A stretch of DNA of 64,000 nt from Vagococcus carniphilus (GCF_014397115.1 NZ_CP060720.1:202001-266000); one strand, 5' to 3'; counted from the first letter of the stretch, positions 39,872 to 49,249 are shown. Made by a program: numbers and translations. The notes: generated by a model not told the origin, from the letters alone.

Positions 39872-40192
39872 TTATAAAAACTCTTTAATTAATAACAATA
39901 AATTGTCATTAAAATATGTTCTAAATTCTGCATTTTGACTATTAGGATTGTTAAGAATGACATCAAATTGAATAGAAGTAGATTTCTTTGCTTGTGTTAT
40001 TGAAGCAATTCTTCCAATTTTTCCATCTTTTAGTATGAAATTGTAAGATTTATAATCTTCTGGTAAAGGTATTTGCTGAATTGATTTAATTTCACACCAA
40101 TGAAAACCTTGAATGTCAGTATCATCTGAAAAATTACCAGACTGAACAATTTCTTTTACAGCAGTTTTTTTCTTCTTTTTGAAGAAAATCAT
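39872..40192 (-). CDS. Hypothetical protein, first gene of the transfer-module operon
   Basis: 106 residues (MIFFKKKKKTAVKEIVQ). Beta-rich looking, no recognised domain. AGGAGG precedes its start. It leads the leftward series FtsK-like, DUF961-like, rep, xis, int, and is divergent from the XRE regulator at 40393. Confidence 0.55.
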   Translation of the reverse strand: MIFFKKKKKTAVKEIVQSGNFSDDTDIQGFHWCEIKSIQQIPLPEDYKSYNFILKDGKIGRIASITQAKKSTSIQFDVILNNPNSQNAEFRTYFNDNLLLLIKEFL

Positions 40193-40392
40193 TTTGTATA
40201 CCTCCTATTTTTCTAACTATCAATAAATACATGACCAGTGTTTTTACCGATAGTCATCTTCAGTCAAGAGTTGGTCATCTCTCTTTAACTGATGAGCTAA
40301 GTATATGATTTAAACGAATACCAAAACAGTTGATTAGGTGGGTAAAAAGAAGTAAAATGGTATGTATACATATAAGTGGAGGTTGTGAGAAA

Positions 40393-41565
40393 ATGGAAGA
40401 TAAAATAGAAGTATATAAATATTTAAGAGAAAGAATTTCAAGTAGAGTAAAAGAGAAGAGAGAAGTTGCAGGACTTAAACAATCGCAGATTATTTTTGGA
40501 AGTAATTTATACATTTCTGCTATTGAGAATAATCGTCTTATAAAAGTTAGTGATGAAAAGTTGTCAAAAAGTGATGAAAACATGACAGAAGAAGAAAAAA
40601 AGAAAAAACAGGAAAACAGAAAAATAAAATATAAAAATTTCTTGCCGAATAATGTTGGATTAAAAATAGCAAAAGGATTGAACATGGATGTTGAGGAAGT
40701 TTTTTTTGGTACTGAAGAAGAGCAGGAAGAATTAGTAAAGTTCATTTTTTATAGTTTTGCTTGTAGTGTTCATATAAAAAAAGTAAGTTTTTTTTATATT
40801 GAAAAAGAATATGATTATCCTCAATTTGAAAAAGAATTAAACTTATTAGAAAAACTTTTTTTATATGATGCAACTTTTGTAACTTATTTACATCATGTAA
40901 AAATGATGGATTTTTTAGCCTCATCATGTGAAGAGAATTTATATTTAGAAAAGTATCAGAAACCGTTAGATTACATTTGGAAGAAATATAAGCATGAGTT
41001 TATTTGGAGTTTTAATGATTTATTTATAGACAATGATGGTAATTTTAAATGCTCATTAATTAAAATAGATAAAATTGTGAATAACTGGATTAAGAATGAA
41101 CTTTTTGCTATTTTAGAAGAAATATACAAAATTTTTGTAGATGACACAATTTATAACATGGGTTACAAGATTCATGAATTAACAACAACAATAGAAGATA
41201 TTGTCGAAAGAAAACATACGTTGTTTTCAGAAAAAGAAATGAAGTATTTTGAAGAGGATTTTGAAATAAATCTGATGGAAGGAAATATCGAAACCTTTTT
41301 TGGAGTAGGTGTTGAAGAAAGAGAATTTACAGTAGAGGATAACGTTAGATTGTTAAAAGAGCATGTTGCTAATAATGAAAAATATAAGCAGATGAAAAAA
41401 GAAAAATTACTAAAAAATACAGAGCAAGAATATAAATGGAGTCTTGAAAAATTAAATGTAGAAAAAGAAGTAAGTAACGAGTTGGTAGAGGTGTATGAAT
41501 CTACATGTAATAAATTAAAAAGTATTCAAGTAAGAGCAATGAAAAAAAAGCCATATAAAATATAA
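40393..41565 (+). CDS. Large XRE-like regulator of element 2
   Basis: 390 residues from the ATG at 40393 after GTGGAGG; the frame is open to 40330 without a binding site. Helix-turn-helix-like N-terminus (REVAGLKQSQIIFGSNLYISAIENN) with a charged insertion and NVGLKIAKGLNMDVEEVFFG. The long helical C-domain looks like a Rgg/PlcR-type peptide-sensing domain but this is only a resemblance. Divergent from the transfer operon, so it likely controls it. Confidence 0.6.
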   Translation: MEDKIEVYKYLRERISSRVKEKREVAGLKQSQIIFGSNLYISAIENNRLIKVSDEKLSKSDENMTEEEKKKKQENRKIKYKNFLPNNVGLKIAKGLNMDVEEVFFGTEEEQEELVKFIFYSFACSVHIKKVSFFYIEKEYDYPQFEKELNLLEKLFLYDATFVTYLHHVKMMDFLASSCEENLYLEKYQKPLDYIWKKYKHEFIWSFNDLFIDNDGNFKCSLIKIDKIVNNWIKNELFAILEEIYKIFVDDTIYNMGYKIHELTTTIEDIVERKHTLFSEKEMKYFEEDFEINLMEGNIETFFGVGVEEREFTVEDNVRLLKEHVANNEKYKQMKKEKLLKNTEQEYKWSLEKLNVEKEVSNELVEVYESTCNKLKSIQVRAMKKKPYKI

Positions 41566-41610
41566 AAAACTCGTAGCAAATCAACATTAGAAGATTTGTT
41601 ACGAGTTTTT
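41565..41610. terminator. Bidirectional terminator between convergent genes
   Basis: AAAAACTCGTAGCAAATC (41565-41582) pairs with GATTTGTTACGAGTTTTT (41593-41610), one G-U. It serves the regulator on + and the membrane gene on -. Confidence 0.9.
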
Positions 41611-41635
41611 ATTGTATTAGTTAAAATAAAAGAAA

Positions 41636-41908
41636 TTATTGATTATTTTTATCATTATGTTTTTGTCTATTTTTTTCTCCGATAGTATGCATACCATTCA
41701 ACAGTGTTCGTTTACCAAAAATGATAGTGAAAATAATATTATGCATAACCGTCAGAAGAATCACCAATTCATTTCCGAAAAAGTATAACATTATAGACGT
41801 TAAAATATAAATTGCAACTCTTATTAAATTTGAAAAGTGGGGAAACATGATGTTAACACCTGTTGTAGCTCCCCATAAAATTATCACTGTAAAAATACAA
41901 GCCCACAT
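41636..41908 (-). CDS. Small membrane protein next to the surface protein
   Basis: 90 residues after GGAGGAGGT, with three hydrophobic segments (about 2-18, 29-45 and 48-66) and a hydrophilic Asn/Lys-rich tail. No family recognised. It lies 24 bases after the surface-protein stop, in the same direction, so probably co-transcribed. Confidence 0.6.
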   Translation of the reverse strand: MWACIFTVIILWGATTGVNIMFPHFSNLIRVAIYILTSIMLYFFGNELVILLTVMHNIIFTIIFGKRTLLNGMHTIGEKNRQKHNDKNNQ

Positions 41909-41931
41909 ATTTTTTAGACCTCCTCCTTATT

Positions 41932-44088
41932 TTACATCCAGTCAGGATACATGGTTGCAATGAATTCAAAAGTATAAATAACTGTTCCATTTTTTGTTGT
42001 TTTCATAACATACACAGATGCACCAATGTCTCCATTATCGTCCCATAGCATTGCGTCGTGATGTCCTTGTGAGTTGATCCAGTTAGTCATGGCTTTTTGT
42101 ACTGCTTCATCTTCATTAGTAGCGCCAATTATAGAAAATGTTGTTCCAATTGCGTTTTCGTTGTGATCTGCTGACCAGTTCATGTAGTCATCACTTACAT
42201 TCTGCTTTGCATCTGCATCTGATAACTCCCTTGAACGTTGGCTTATAGGAAGTGATTTTTCACCATTTTGTATCCTAAAAGCATTGATAGATGCTTCTAT
42301 TTTTTCAGTCATTGATAGTGAGTATGTCGGTGTTTTTTCAGCTAATTTTGAAAAGTCACTTTCTTCTGCTTTTTTCTCAAGATTCTCTACTTTTTCTAAT
42401 AATAATTGATTAATAGAGTCGGCTTCTTCTTGAGTTGCATTAGGGTTATCAATAACCGATTTTGCATCAGCTTTCACAATGATAAAACTGTTCCATGACT
42501 CTTCTGTATAGTCGTTAGGATTTAAAGAAGCAGTAGAGTCGTACAGTTCAATAAGTTTAGTTTTATCCGCTATAACTACTTTTTCTAATGAATCAATAGC
42601 TTGTTGTAAAGACTGTTGAGCTTTATTAACCTCATCATCTGTAGCTTTAGGATTATCAATTACAGACTTAGCATCAGATTTTGCTAATATGAAGTCATTA
42701 TAAGATTTTTCTGTATAGTCATCAGGGTTTAAAGAAGCAGTAGAATCATATAATTCAATAAGTTTAGTTTTATCTACTACAACGATTTTTTCTAATGAAT
42801 CAATAGCTTGTTGTAAAGACTGTTGAGCTTTATTAACATCATCGACTGTAGCATTAGGATTATCAATCACAGACTTAGCATCAGATTTCGCTAATATGAA
42901 GTCATTATAAGATTTTTCAGTATAGTCATCAGGGTTTAAAGAAGCAGTAGAGTCATATAAAACAATTAAATCTTGTTTATTAACCTCTTTTACTTTTTCT
43001 AAAGAAGAGATGGATTGACTTAAGTTTTTATAAGCACTATCAACTTCTTCTTGAGTGGCACTTTCATTAGCTAATACATCCGTTCCAGAAACAAAACTAT
43101 CATAGAATACAGACCAACTCTCAGTCGTATAATCACTTTCTTGATAATCTTTTACCTCTTCAACGAGATTAAGCAAGTTTGTTTTATCAACTATTTCAGG
43201 AGTTGCGATAGGAACAAGACCATTAATGGCACTTTGTAATTTAACAGTCATATTATCTATTTCAGATTGAGTCGCTTCTTTGTTATCCAAGACAGTCTTA
43301 GCTTCATTTCTTGTATTCTTGAATTGAAGCCATGAATTTTCTTCATAATCAGTTGATTTATAATCAATCGTTGAATTATATAAAGCAGTTAACTGAGTTT
43401 TATCTGCCTCAGTTTTTCCTGGATTAACAGGATCGACAGGTGGCTCAGGATCAGTTGGTTTTACTGGATCTACTGGTTTTACAGGTGGAACAGGTTCTTC
43501 TGGTTTAGGCTTAGGAACAGTTGGAACTTCTGGCAGAGGTTTACTCCCATTATTATCTGTTTTAGGTGGTGTATACGTCCCACCGTTGTTTTCTGTTTCT
43601 TTAGCTTTATTAGTTTCTTTTTGGTTCACTAAAGGTTTGTTTTCATCAGTATTGATAACAACTGATGTTTTACCCTTGCTATCTTGAACTGCAACTACAC
43701 GATTATCTTCACCAGTTTTTGAGTTTATCTCTCCTCCGAATACTAACTTGTTACCTGCATAAATTAAATCTATGTTAGTAATCTGATTAATTTCAGCAAG
43801 ACGATTAATTGAAATATCAGTAGCGACAGAGATGGCAGAAAGAGTATCTCCCCATTTAATAATGTATTCGTTTCCTTTGATTTCTTCCTTAATTTGTTCT
43901 GATGTTCGAGGTTTCCATTCTTTTTGTATTTCTTGAGCAAAAGTTTCAACATTTGATAAAAGTAGGCTACTTCCTAAAATTGTAGAAAATAATAATCCTT
44001 TTACCACCCATTGTTTTTTTGCTTTCTTCATTACTTTTTTTTCAATCTGTTTAGATGATTGAACAGTTGAAAAATCTCTATTCTTCAT
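41932..44088 (-). CDS. Secreted LysM-FIVAR-CAP surface protein
   Basis: 718 residues. Long N-terminal signal peptide (about 1-50, hydrophobic core GLLFSTILGSSLLLS, cleavage near TFAQE). One LysM peptidoglycan-binding domain (about 74-115, IIKWGDTLSAISVATDISINRL). Pro/Thr-rich linker (about 165-230). Five FIVAR-like helical repeats of about 70 residues (TQLTALYNSTIDY.. onward); repeats three and four are nearly identical. C-terminal CAP/SCP domain (about 590-718, AFRIQNGEKSLPISQRSREL..WINSQGHHDAML). No LPXTG; LysM should hold it on the wall. AAAGGAGG precedes the ATG. Confidence 0.85.
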   Translation of the reverse strand: MKNRDFSTVQSSKQIEKKVMKKAKKQWVVKGLLFSTILGSSLLLSNVETFAQEIQKEWKPRTSEQIKEEIKGNEYIIKWGDTLSAISVATDISINRLAEINQITNIDLIYAGNKLVFGGEINSKTGEDNRVVAVQDSKGKTSVVINTDENKPLVNQKETNKAKETENNGGTYTPPKTDNNGSKPLPEVPTVPKPKPEEPVPPVKPVDPVKPTDPEPPVDPVNPGKTEADKTQLTALYNSTIDYKSTDYEENSWLQFKNTRNEAKTVLDNKEATQSEIDNMTVKLQSAINGLVPIATPEIVDKTNLLNLVEEVKDYQESDYTTESWSVFYDSFVSGTDVLANESATQEEVDSAYKNLSQSISSLEKVKEVNKQDLIVLYDSTASLNPDDYTEKSYNDFILAKSDAKSVIDNPNATVDDVNKAQQSLQQAIDSLEKIVVVDKTKLIELYDSTASLNPDDYTEKSYNDFILAKSDAKSVIDNPKATDDEVNKAQQSLQQAIDSLEKVVIADKTKLIELYDSTASLNPNDYTEESWNSFIIVKADAKSVIDNPNATQEEADSINQLLLEKVENLEKKAEESDFSKLAEKTPTYSLSMTEKIEASINAFRIQNGEKSLPISQRSRELSDADAKQNVSDDYMNWSADHNENAIGTTFSIIGATNEDEAVQKAMTNWINSQGHHDAMLWDDNGDIGASVYVMKTTKNGTVIYTFEFIATMYPDWM

Positions 44089-44221
44089 AATTTCCTCCTT
44101 TTAGTTATGTATAGGTAATATATTCCTTATTTTAACATCTTTAAAAGGTTTTTGAGACCTAAAAAAATAAGTAGAAAAAATATATGCTTAAAGGAAGAAT
44201 GAATAAGGTGAGGAGAACCTA

Positions 44222-44545
44222 ATGTTAAATGATGAAGTATCAAAGCGGATAAGGGAATTACGCATAAAGAAAGAGATAACTCAGGAAATTTTATCGAATA
44301 GGGCAGGAATAGATTTATCTTATTTAGGAAAAATTGAGAGGGGCCAAAAAAATAATATTTCATTAGAGCTTTTGGATAAGATTATCAGTGGCTTAGGAGT
44401 AAGTTATGATGAATTTTTTAGTTTTGAAAGTTCGGATGATGATCTTAAAAAAATACAATATGATATATCGATTGCAAATGATAAAGAACAAGTATTAAAC
44501 TTGATTAATGGAATAATTAAATTAGATAAAGAAAATAAGAATTAA
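44222..44545 (+). CDS. XRE-family regulator
   Basis: 107 residues with a classical helix-turn-helix (RIRELRIKKEITQEILSNRAGIDLSYLGKIERGQKNNISLELLDKI) over the first 60. Divergent from the surface-protein gene and 59 bases before the HEPN/Toprim-associated gene, so it may control the downstream cargo. Confidence 0.8.
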   Translation: MLNDEVSKRIRELRIKKEITQEILSNRAGIDLSYLGKIERGQKNNISLELLDKIISGLGVSYDEFFSFESSDDDLKKIQYDISIANDKEQVLNLINGIIKLDKENKN

Positions 44546-44604
44546 GAATTTATATTTAATTTAAATACTAAATGTTTATACTTGATTTAAGGAGATTTTT
44601 GGAT

Positions 44605-45534
44605 ATGGGAACAATAATAAATCTAAGTATTAATAATTTATGTATTGACTGGGGAAAAAATTACTTTTACAATGCTCATTCTTGGTTATATGAAAGTAAA
44701 GAGTTTCAAAAAAAATATGATGATTATAATTATTATGAAGGTGGATTAGCAATATCAGAAAAATTAATAGATGTAAAATTTAGGCTTAATAATTTAGGAT
44801 ATTCTTTGAATGAAGTAGAAAGTAAGTTTAATCATCAGTTGAATATTTGGTCCAAAAATCATGACTGTATACTAACTTTTGAATTATTAAAAAGCATAGT
44901 AATGAATATTGATTTAGATAAAATTACTGATAGATTCCTTTCGGAAGATTGGGAAAATAGATATAATGATAATTTTTATTCATGGTTAGCAAATGATATC
45001 AAAGCAAATGAAGATTATATTAGTATAAAAAGGAAGTATTTAAATGATAATGAAAAGAACAAAGATGAGTTTTATGATGGATTGGAAGACTTTATTCTTA
45101 TAAAAATGGATAGATATATAATTTTAAGATTATTTTGTGAAAATGAATCGAATTTAAAGTATGATTTAAATTGGTTTTGTTATGATCTTATAGAAAGTGG
45201 TTGGGTTACAATAGAAGATATAAATTATTTTGATGATAAAAATTTTATAATCCAGCATAATAAATTGTATGGCAGATTACAAAAACATGCAGTAACCGCA
45301 GAGAATATATTGGGATCAGTAACAGCAATGGATCAATGGCTTGAATATAAAGGCTTGAATAGAAATATTGAGTATATAAAAGAGAGTTTTACTGGAAATA
45401 CAACTATAATTAACTATACATTACCAACATTTATAAGAAACATCATCCATCACCCAGAGAATGAAAGAAATACGTTCTCAGATGAAGATTTAATGTCATC
45501 TATAAATATGATGCTTAAAATTATTAAGTATTAA
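44605..45534 (+). CDS. HEPN/Toprim-associated domain protein
   Basis: 309 residues from the ATG at 44605 after AAGGAG. The N-terminus MGTIINLSINNLCIDWGKNYF..HSWLYE matches the opening I remember for HEPN/Toprim-associated proteins. The C-terminus has LPTFIRNIIHHPENERNTFSDEDLMSSI, whose R-N-x2-H-H fits a HEPN RNase motif. HEPN proteins are common RNA-cleaving effectors in defence and toxin systems. Function not established here. Confidence 0.6.
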   Translation: MGTIINLSINNLCIDWGKNYFYNAHSWLYESKEFQKKYDDYNYYEGGLAISEKLIDVKFRLNNLGYSLNEVESKFNHQLNIWSKNHDCILTFELLKSIVMNIDLDKITDRFLSEDWENRYNDNFYSWLANDIKANEDYISIKRKYLNDNEKNKDEFYDGLEDFILIKMDRYIILRLFCENESNLKYDLNWFCYDLIESGWVTIEDINYFDDKNFIIQHNKLYGRLQKHAVTAENILGSVTAMDQWLEYKGLNRNIEYIKESFTGNTTIINYTLPTFIRNIIHHPENERNTFSDEDLMSSINMMLKIIKY

Positions 45535-45684
45535 GAAAAAATTTTAATCTAATACTTAAAGTAGATAATATTAATTTTGTTAAATTAAATATAAGTAATA
45601 AGTTAACTCTATAAAGTAATAGTAATTCTATGAATAATAACTTATAATTGAGTTGATTGATATAAAATGAAAGAGGTGAAGATT

Positions 45685-46230
45685 GTGAAAACTTATAAAG
45701 CTTATCAAATATTAAACGATTCTTTTTATTCTGATGAGAAGAGTTTTGCATCTTTGCATTCGAGTAAAAGTAATTTTATGAAAGATGATAGTGGTCAGTT
45801 TATGTGTATTGGTGTGACCCCAGATACGTATTTATTGAATGAAGATAAAATAAGTAATTATTTTAGTATAGGATATGTATCTCCTCTGGTTGTAACTAAT
45901 TATAAAATGCTGGCTTTGATACTCGTAGTTTCTCAAATAGATGGCATAGATTTTATTGATTTTTCGTTTAAAGAAAACAGCGAAGAATCCATGAGTGAAA
46001 AAGACTATGTTCAGAGCATGCTTACGGAAAAAGATCCAATAATTGATATTTCTAATTTCTTGAAAGAAAATAGTCAAAAAATTCAATACATAGATTTAAA
46101 AGAATCGAATAATAAAATTAGAATAAGTTCAACTGGAGCTATATATGTTTCTCCATCACTTGATATAAATAAGAATTCTATTTTTATGAAAATAGTAACA
46201 TTTTTATTTACAGGAGAATTGAGAAAATGA
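45685..46230 (+). CDS. Unrecognised protein, first gene of a three-gene cargo operon
   Basis: 181 residues from GTG 45685 (MKTYKAYQILNDSFYSDEK) after AGAGGTGA; the ATG at 45667 lies upstream of the binding site. Mostly soluble with one moderately hydrophobic stretch (LALILVVSQIDGIDFI). No family recognised. Its stop overlaps the next start by ATGA. Confidence 0.6.
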   Translation: MKTYKAYQILNDSFYSDEKSFASLHSSKSNFMKDDSGQFMCIGVTPDTYLLNEDKISNYFSIGYVSPLVVTNYKMLALILVVSQIDGIDFIDFSFKENSEESMSEKDYVQSMLTEKDPIIDISNFLKENSQKIQYIDLKESNNKIRISSTGAIYVSPSLDINKNSIFMKIVTFLFTGELRK

Positions 46231-46931
46231 GTGAAAAGATAAAGTCTAAATCATTAGACGCAGTAGCAACTTTCATAGGCAGTATATTAGCGTTATTTTT
46301 TTCTGACAAAGTAATGACTAATATATTGGCCTTTTTTAGTGCTTTAAAATTATCAGTGAAAACACAAGAGAAATTAAGTGCTTTTATTTTTGCTTTATTT
46401 GTAGCTATAGGCTATGTATTAGTTCTTGTTATTTTTAACTTACTTTCAAAGATTGTTACCTACTTTTTTAGACCTATGATAAAAGTGAGTTTTATAAACG
46501 AGAAAGGTAGACTAATTACATCTTTAGATATAACAAGTGATGAGCCAGAGTATGTAAATATTAAAATTAATTCTAAATTTAATAGACTTCAACTTTGGAT
46601 TATTTGTAAATTACTAAGGGCAAAATTAGTTATATTAGTAAATCCGAGAATGTGCTCTATTGAGTTAGCAGATGGGTACATAGCTACAGATGATGTTTAT
46701 AGCATGGATAAAAGTAACGGAACTATATATTGCGATATATTTACAATGTATAGCCCGTCTAAAAAGTATAATCCAATAGATATAGAATTAAATATTTTGC
46801 GTACTTTGAAAGCGGATGCAGAGTTCAAAATAAAATTAGATATAACTGGCTGTAAATTATCAAGATTAATATTTTTGGAAGACTACTGTAAATTTAAAAT
46901 AGAAGAATTTAAGATAGAAGGAACGAGGTAA
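46227..46931 (+). CDS. Two-TM membrane protein of the cargo operon
   Basis: 234 residues. Two hydrophobic helices (about 10-40 and 48-75), then a basic, beta-rich-looking cytoplasmic domain of about 150 residues. The four-base overlap with the previous gene and six-base gap to the next indicate a tightly coupled operon. Family not recognised. It resembles the layout of defence systems with a membrane effector but no motif proves it. Confidence 0.6.
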   Translation: MSEKIKSKSLDAVATFIGSILALFFSDKVMTNILAFFSALKLSVKTQEKLSAFIFALFVAIGYVLVLVIFNLLSKIVTYFFRPMIKVSFINEKGRLITSLDITSDEPEYVNIKINSKFNRLQLWIICKLLRAKLVILVNPRMCSIELADGYIATDDVYSMDKSNGTIYCDIFTMYSPSKKYNPIDIELNILRTLKADAEFKIKLDITGCKLSRLIFLEDYCKFKIEEFKIEGTR

Positions 46932-46936
46932 TTAAA

Positions 46937-47917
46937 ATGAATTATTTACAAAAAAATCAAAGACATACACTTTTAAAGCTAAATAAAGATTTTTCAAAAA
47001 TGGAGCACATTGAAGAAAAATTATTAAGTAAAATTTATGAAGAATCATTAACAATAAAAAATTTACCAAAAGATTTATCAGAAGAAGAAAAAACATTTTA
47101 TTATAAGTGGACAAATAAATCTGAAATAGAAGAAATTACTTTTGAAGGTATAGAAACAAAATTTGCATATCAAAAAGTTACAGCGTTTTGTGAGTTTAGT
47201 ACCAGAAGAGTTTTTGATCAAAATACAGGAACTTTATTACCTAAAGAAGACCGCTTAAATACATCAAGTGTTGAAGTGATTTTTGTTGAGTCTGACAATG
47301 ATATTTATGCAATTGTATTTTCGTCAGATTTTTATGATTTAAGAAGAGTAAAAAGACTGATTGGTGAGCATGTAATTGAGCCGCTTTCAGCTATCCATCA
47401 AACAGATTCTGAACTCTTTCATTGGTTATTTTATAAAAGTATTAAAGAAGAAGTAAACTTAAATGAAGATATTGTTTTAGATAATATAAATGGATTTACT
47501 GGAACAATTGTTAGTGAAGAAGATCAATTTGAAGGAACAAGTATTCAAACTGCAGAACTTATTATAACTAAAGCATTCATAACAAATGGATATCCTATTA
47601 CTTCTATAAAAATAGATTTGCAAATGGAAATTGGAACAATGAGTTTTTATCTGAATGAAGTGTCTGACGGAAAAGAATTGAAAATAGTTATTCAAAAAAA
47701 TTCAAGTATCAACAATATGATGAATAGTGAAGATGTTGAATATATTATTCCTATATATGTTTTTTTCTATTTAATTCCAGAGGTAATAAATCTATATAAA
47801 GTAGATGAAGGCAATTTTCTTTCAAATGCAAAAAATAAATTTTTATCAGAAATTGGCTTAGAAGTAATAAAAACTATAATGGCTAAGAATGATATATTAG
47901 TTACAGATATAAAATGA
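46937..47917 (+). CDS. Unrecognised protein, last gene of the cargo operon
   Basis: 326 residues, soluble and acidic, no P-loop or nuclease motif visible. It shares very low GC and overlapping organisation with the two genes before it. Ends about 30 bases before the element 2 right-end arm sites, so the operon is right-end cargo. Confidence 0.6.
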   Translation: MNYLQKNQRHTLLKLNKDFSKMEHIEEKLLSKIYEESLTIKNLPKDLSEEEKTFYYKWTNKSEIEEITFEGIETKFAYQKVTAFCEFSTRRVFDQNTGTLLPKEDRLNTSSVEVIFVESDNDIYAIVFSSDFYDLRRVKRLIGEHVIEPLSAIHQTDSELFHWLFYKSIKEEVNLNEDIVLDNINGFTGTIVSEEDQFEGTSIQTAELIITKAFITNGYPITSIKIDLQMEIGTMSFYLNEVSDGKELKIVIQKNSSINNMMNSEDVEYIIPIYVFFYLIPEVINLYKVDEGNFLSNAKNKFLSEIGLEVIKTIMAKNDILVTDIK

Positions 47918-47944
47918 TGAATAAGCACATGCTCCAATTATTGT

Positions 47945-47963
47945 GTGGTACGTTTGTGGTACG
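47945..47963 (+). promoter_or_regulatory. Arm-type integrase sites, element 2 right
   Basis: GTGGTACG twice (47945-47952 and 47956-47963), matching the pair at 35095-35114. Confidence 0.55.
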
Positions 47964-48057
47964 GTTTTTTTGAAACTTAATGAAACTGAATGAAAGAAAA
48001 AGTAATGTATTGCTTATTTTAAAAGCTATTTACATATGGTGAAACAGCTGAATTAAG

Positions 48058-48109
48058 AACCAGGTCTTAAAAAAGCTCGTAAAGCATCACAATTCTCAAA
48101 ACGTTAATC
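48058..48109 (+). repeat. rpsI 3'-end copy: attR of element 2 and attL of element 3
   Basis: 48058-48097 equals 34970-35009. The copy continues with AAAACGTTAAT, preserving the S9 SKR stop. The next bases (GTATCAACGTTTACAAG) resemble those after the 35019 copy, as expected of displaced rpsI-downstream DNA. Confidence 0.85.
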
Positions 48110-48143
48110 AATTCATTATTGTATCAACGTTTACAAGAGTTTT

Positions 48144-48162
48144 TTGGTTCAAGTTGGTTCAA
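48144..48162 (+). promoter_or_regulatory. Arm-type integrase sites, element 3 left
   Basis: TTGGTTCAA twice (48144-48152 and 48154-48162), just beside the integrase stop. Confidence 0.5.
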
Positions 48163-48163
48163 A

Positions 48164-49210
48164 TCAACTGGACAAAGAATTTAAAAGGTTTAAAGCATCG
48201 GCATCTTGCTGGTGCTTTTTTTCTGGCATTAATTGCAGATAATAGTTTTGAGTTGTTTGAATATTAATGTGTCCAAGTCTTTGAGAGACATAAGCTATAT
48301 CGATTTCTTGAGAAAAAAGGAATGAAGCATGAGTATCTCTTAAACCATGAAAAGTGGTTCTATCGATATCTAATTTTTTCAGAAGTTTACTGAGTTTAGC
48401 CGACTGTTGAAAGCCGTCAGGATCAAATAGATAGCCATTATCTTTAGCGACTAACTGATTAAGTAAATCATAGACTTCTTTATTAATTGAAACATCACGT
48501 TTAGAATTTTTTGTTTTTAGTGAAGTGTCAGTAGAAGTCGGACTAATTGATCGTCTTACTTTGATGCCGTATTCAAATAAATCTTCTTTTCTAATTCCCA
48601 GTAGTTCTCCACGTCTCATCCCAGTTTCTAATGCAACTAACACCAGTAAGTTAAACTCTCTGTCAGAATGCTCTAAAACGTATGTACGAAGCTTTTTAAA
48701 GTCCATAATAGATAAAGCTTTATTCCGTTTAGGAAGTTCTTTTCCTCTTGTTTTGACTAATCCAGCAAAATCATTTGTTAAGTAACCTCTAAAATAAGCA
48801 TCTCTTAAAGCAGTTTTTATTTTCAACAAAACTTCATGAGTTGTTTTCTTTGAATGTGTCTTAGCATATTCATCAATTTTACGTTGAATCACAATATCAT
48901 TGAGATCTTTTAACTGAATATCTTGAAACAAATTTCTTACTATTTTTGATGTTCTTATATAATTTTGGAATGTTGTTTCTTTAACATCATTTTTCTTTAT
49001 AACATACATCCAGTTTTCAAAAAAATCAGCAAAAGTGGTGTTACGCTCTGCCAATTGCTTACCATTTCCTTTTTCTAATTCATTTTCTAAAGCCCAACGT
49101 TGTGCTTCTTTTTTTGATGTAAATGATTTTGTTAATTTTTTGTGTTCTCCGTGTTTGTATAGTGAAATCTGAGCACGGTATGTACTTCCTCTTTTTACGA
49201 TACTTACCAT
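48164..49210 (-). CDS. int: Tyrosine integrase of element 3
   Basis: 348 residues from the ATG at 49210. N-terminal AP2-like domain (YRAQISLYKHGEHKKLTKSFTSKKEAQRWA), SAM-like domain, and catalytic R in ETGMRRGELLGI, HGLRD, LGHIN and NYY tyrosine. It is from a different branch than integrases 1 and 2, yet also uses the rpsI 3' end. Confidence 0.93.
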   Translation of the reverse strand: MVSIVKRGSTYRAQISLYKHGEHKKLTKSFTSKKEAQRWALENELEKGNGKQLAERNTTFADFFENWMYVIKKNDVKETTFQNYIRTSKIVRNLFQDIQLKDLNDIVIQRKIDEYAKTHSKKTTHEVLLKIKTALRDAYFRGYLTNDFAGLVKTRGKELPKRNKALSIMDFKKLRTYVLEHSDREFNLLVLVALETGMRRGELLGIRKEDLFEYGIKVRRSISPTSTDTSLKTKNSKRDVSINKEVYDLLNQLVAKDNGYLFDPDGFQQSAKLSKLLKKLDIDRTTFHGLRDTHASFLFSQEIDIAYVSQRLGHINIQTTQNYYLQLMPEKKHQQDADALNLLNSLSS

Positions 49211-49249
49211 TCCTATCAATTCCTTTCAGTGAAAGATGGTTGATAGATG

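Larger units (their letters stand above)
35010..48097. mobile_element. Integrative and probably mobilisable element 2
   Basis: About 13 kb between 40-bp rpsI repeats (34970-35009 and 48058-48097), with GTGGTACG-type direct repeats inside each end (35095-35114 and 47945-47963). Carries integrase, excisionase, HUH/SF3 Rep, origin-like hairpins, DUF961-like and FtsK-like genes, but no type IV secretion genes, so transfer would need a helper. Cargo lies at the right. Confidence 0.85.
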
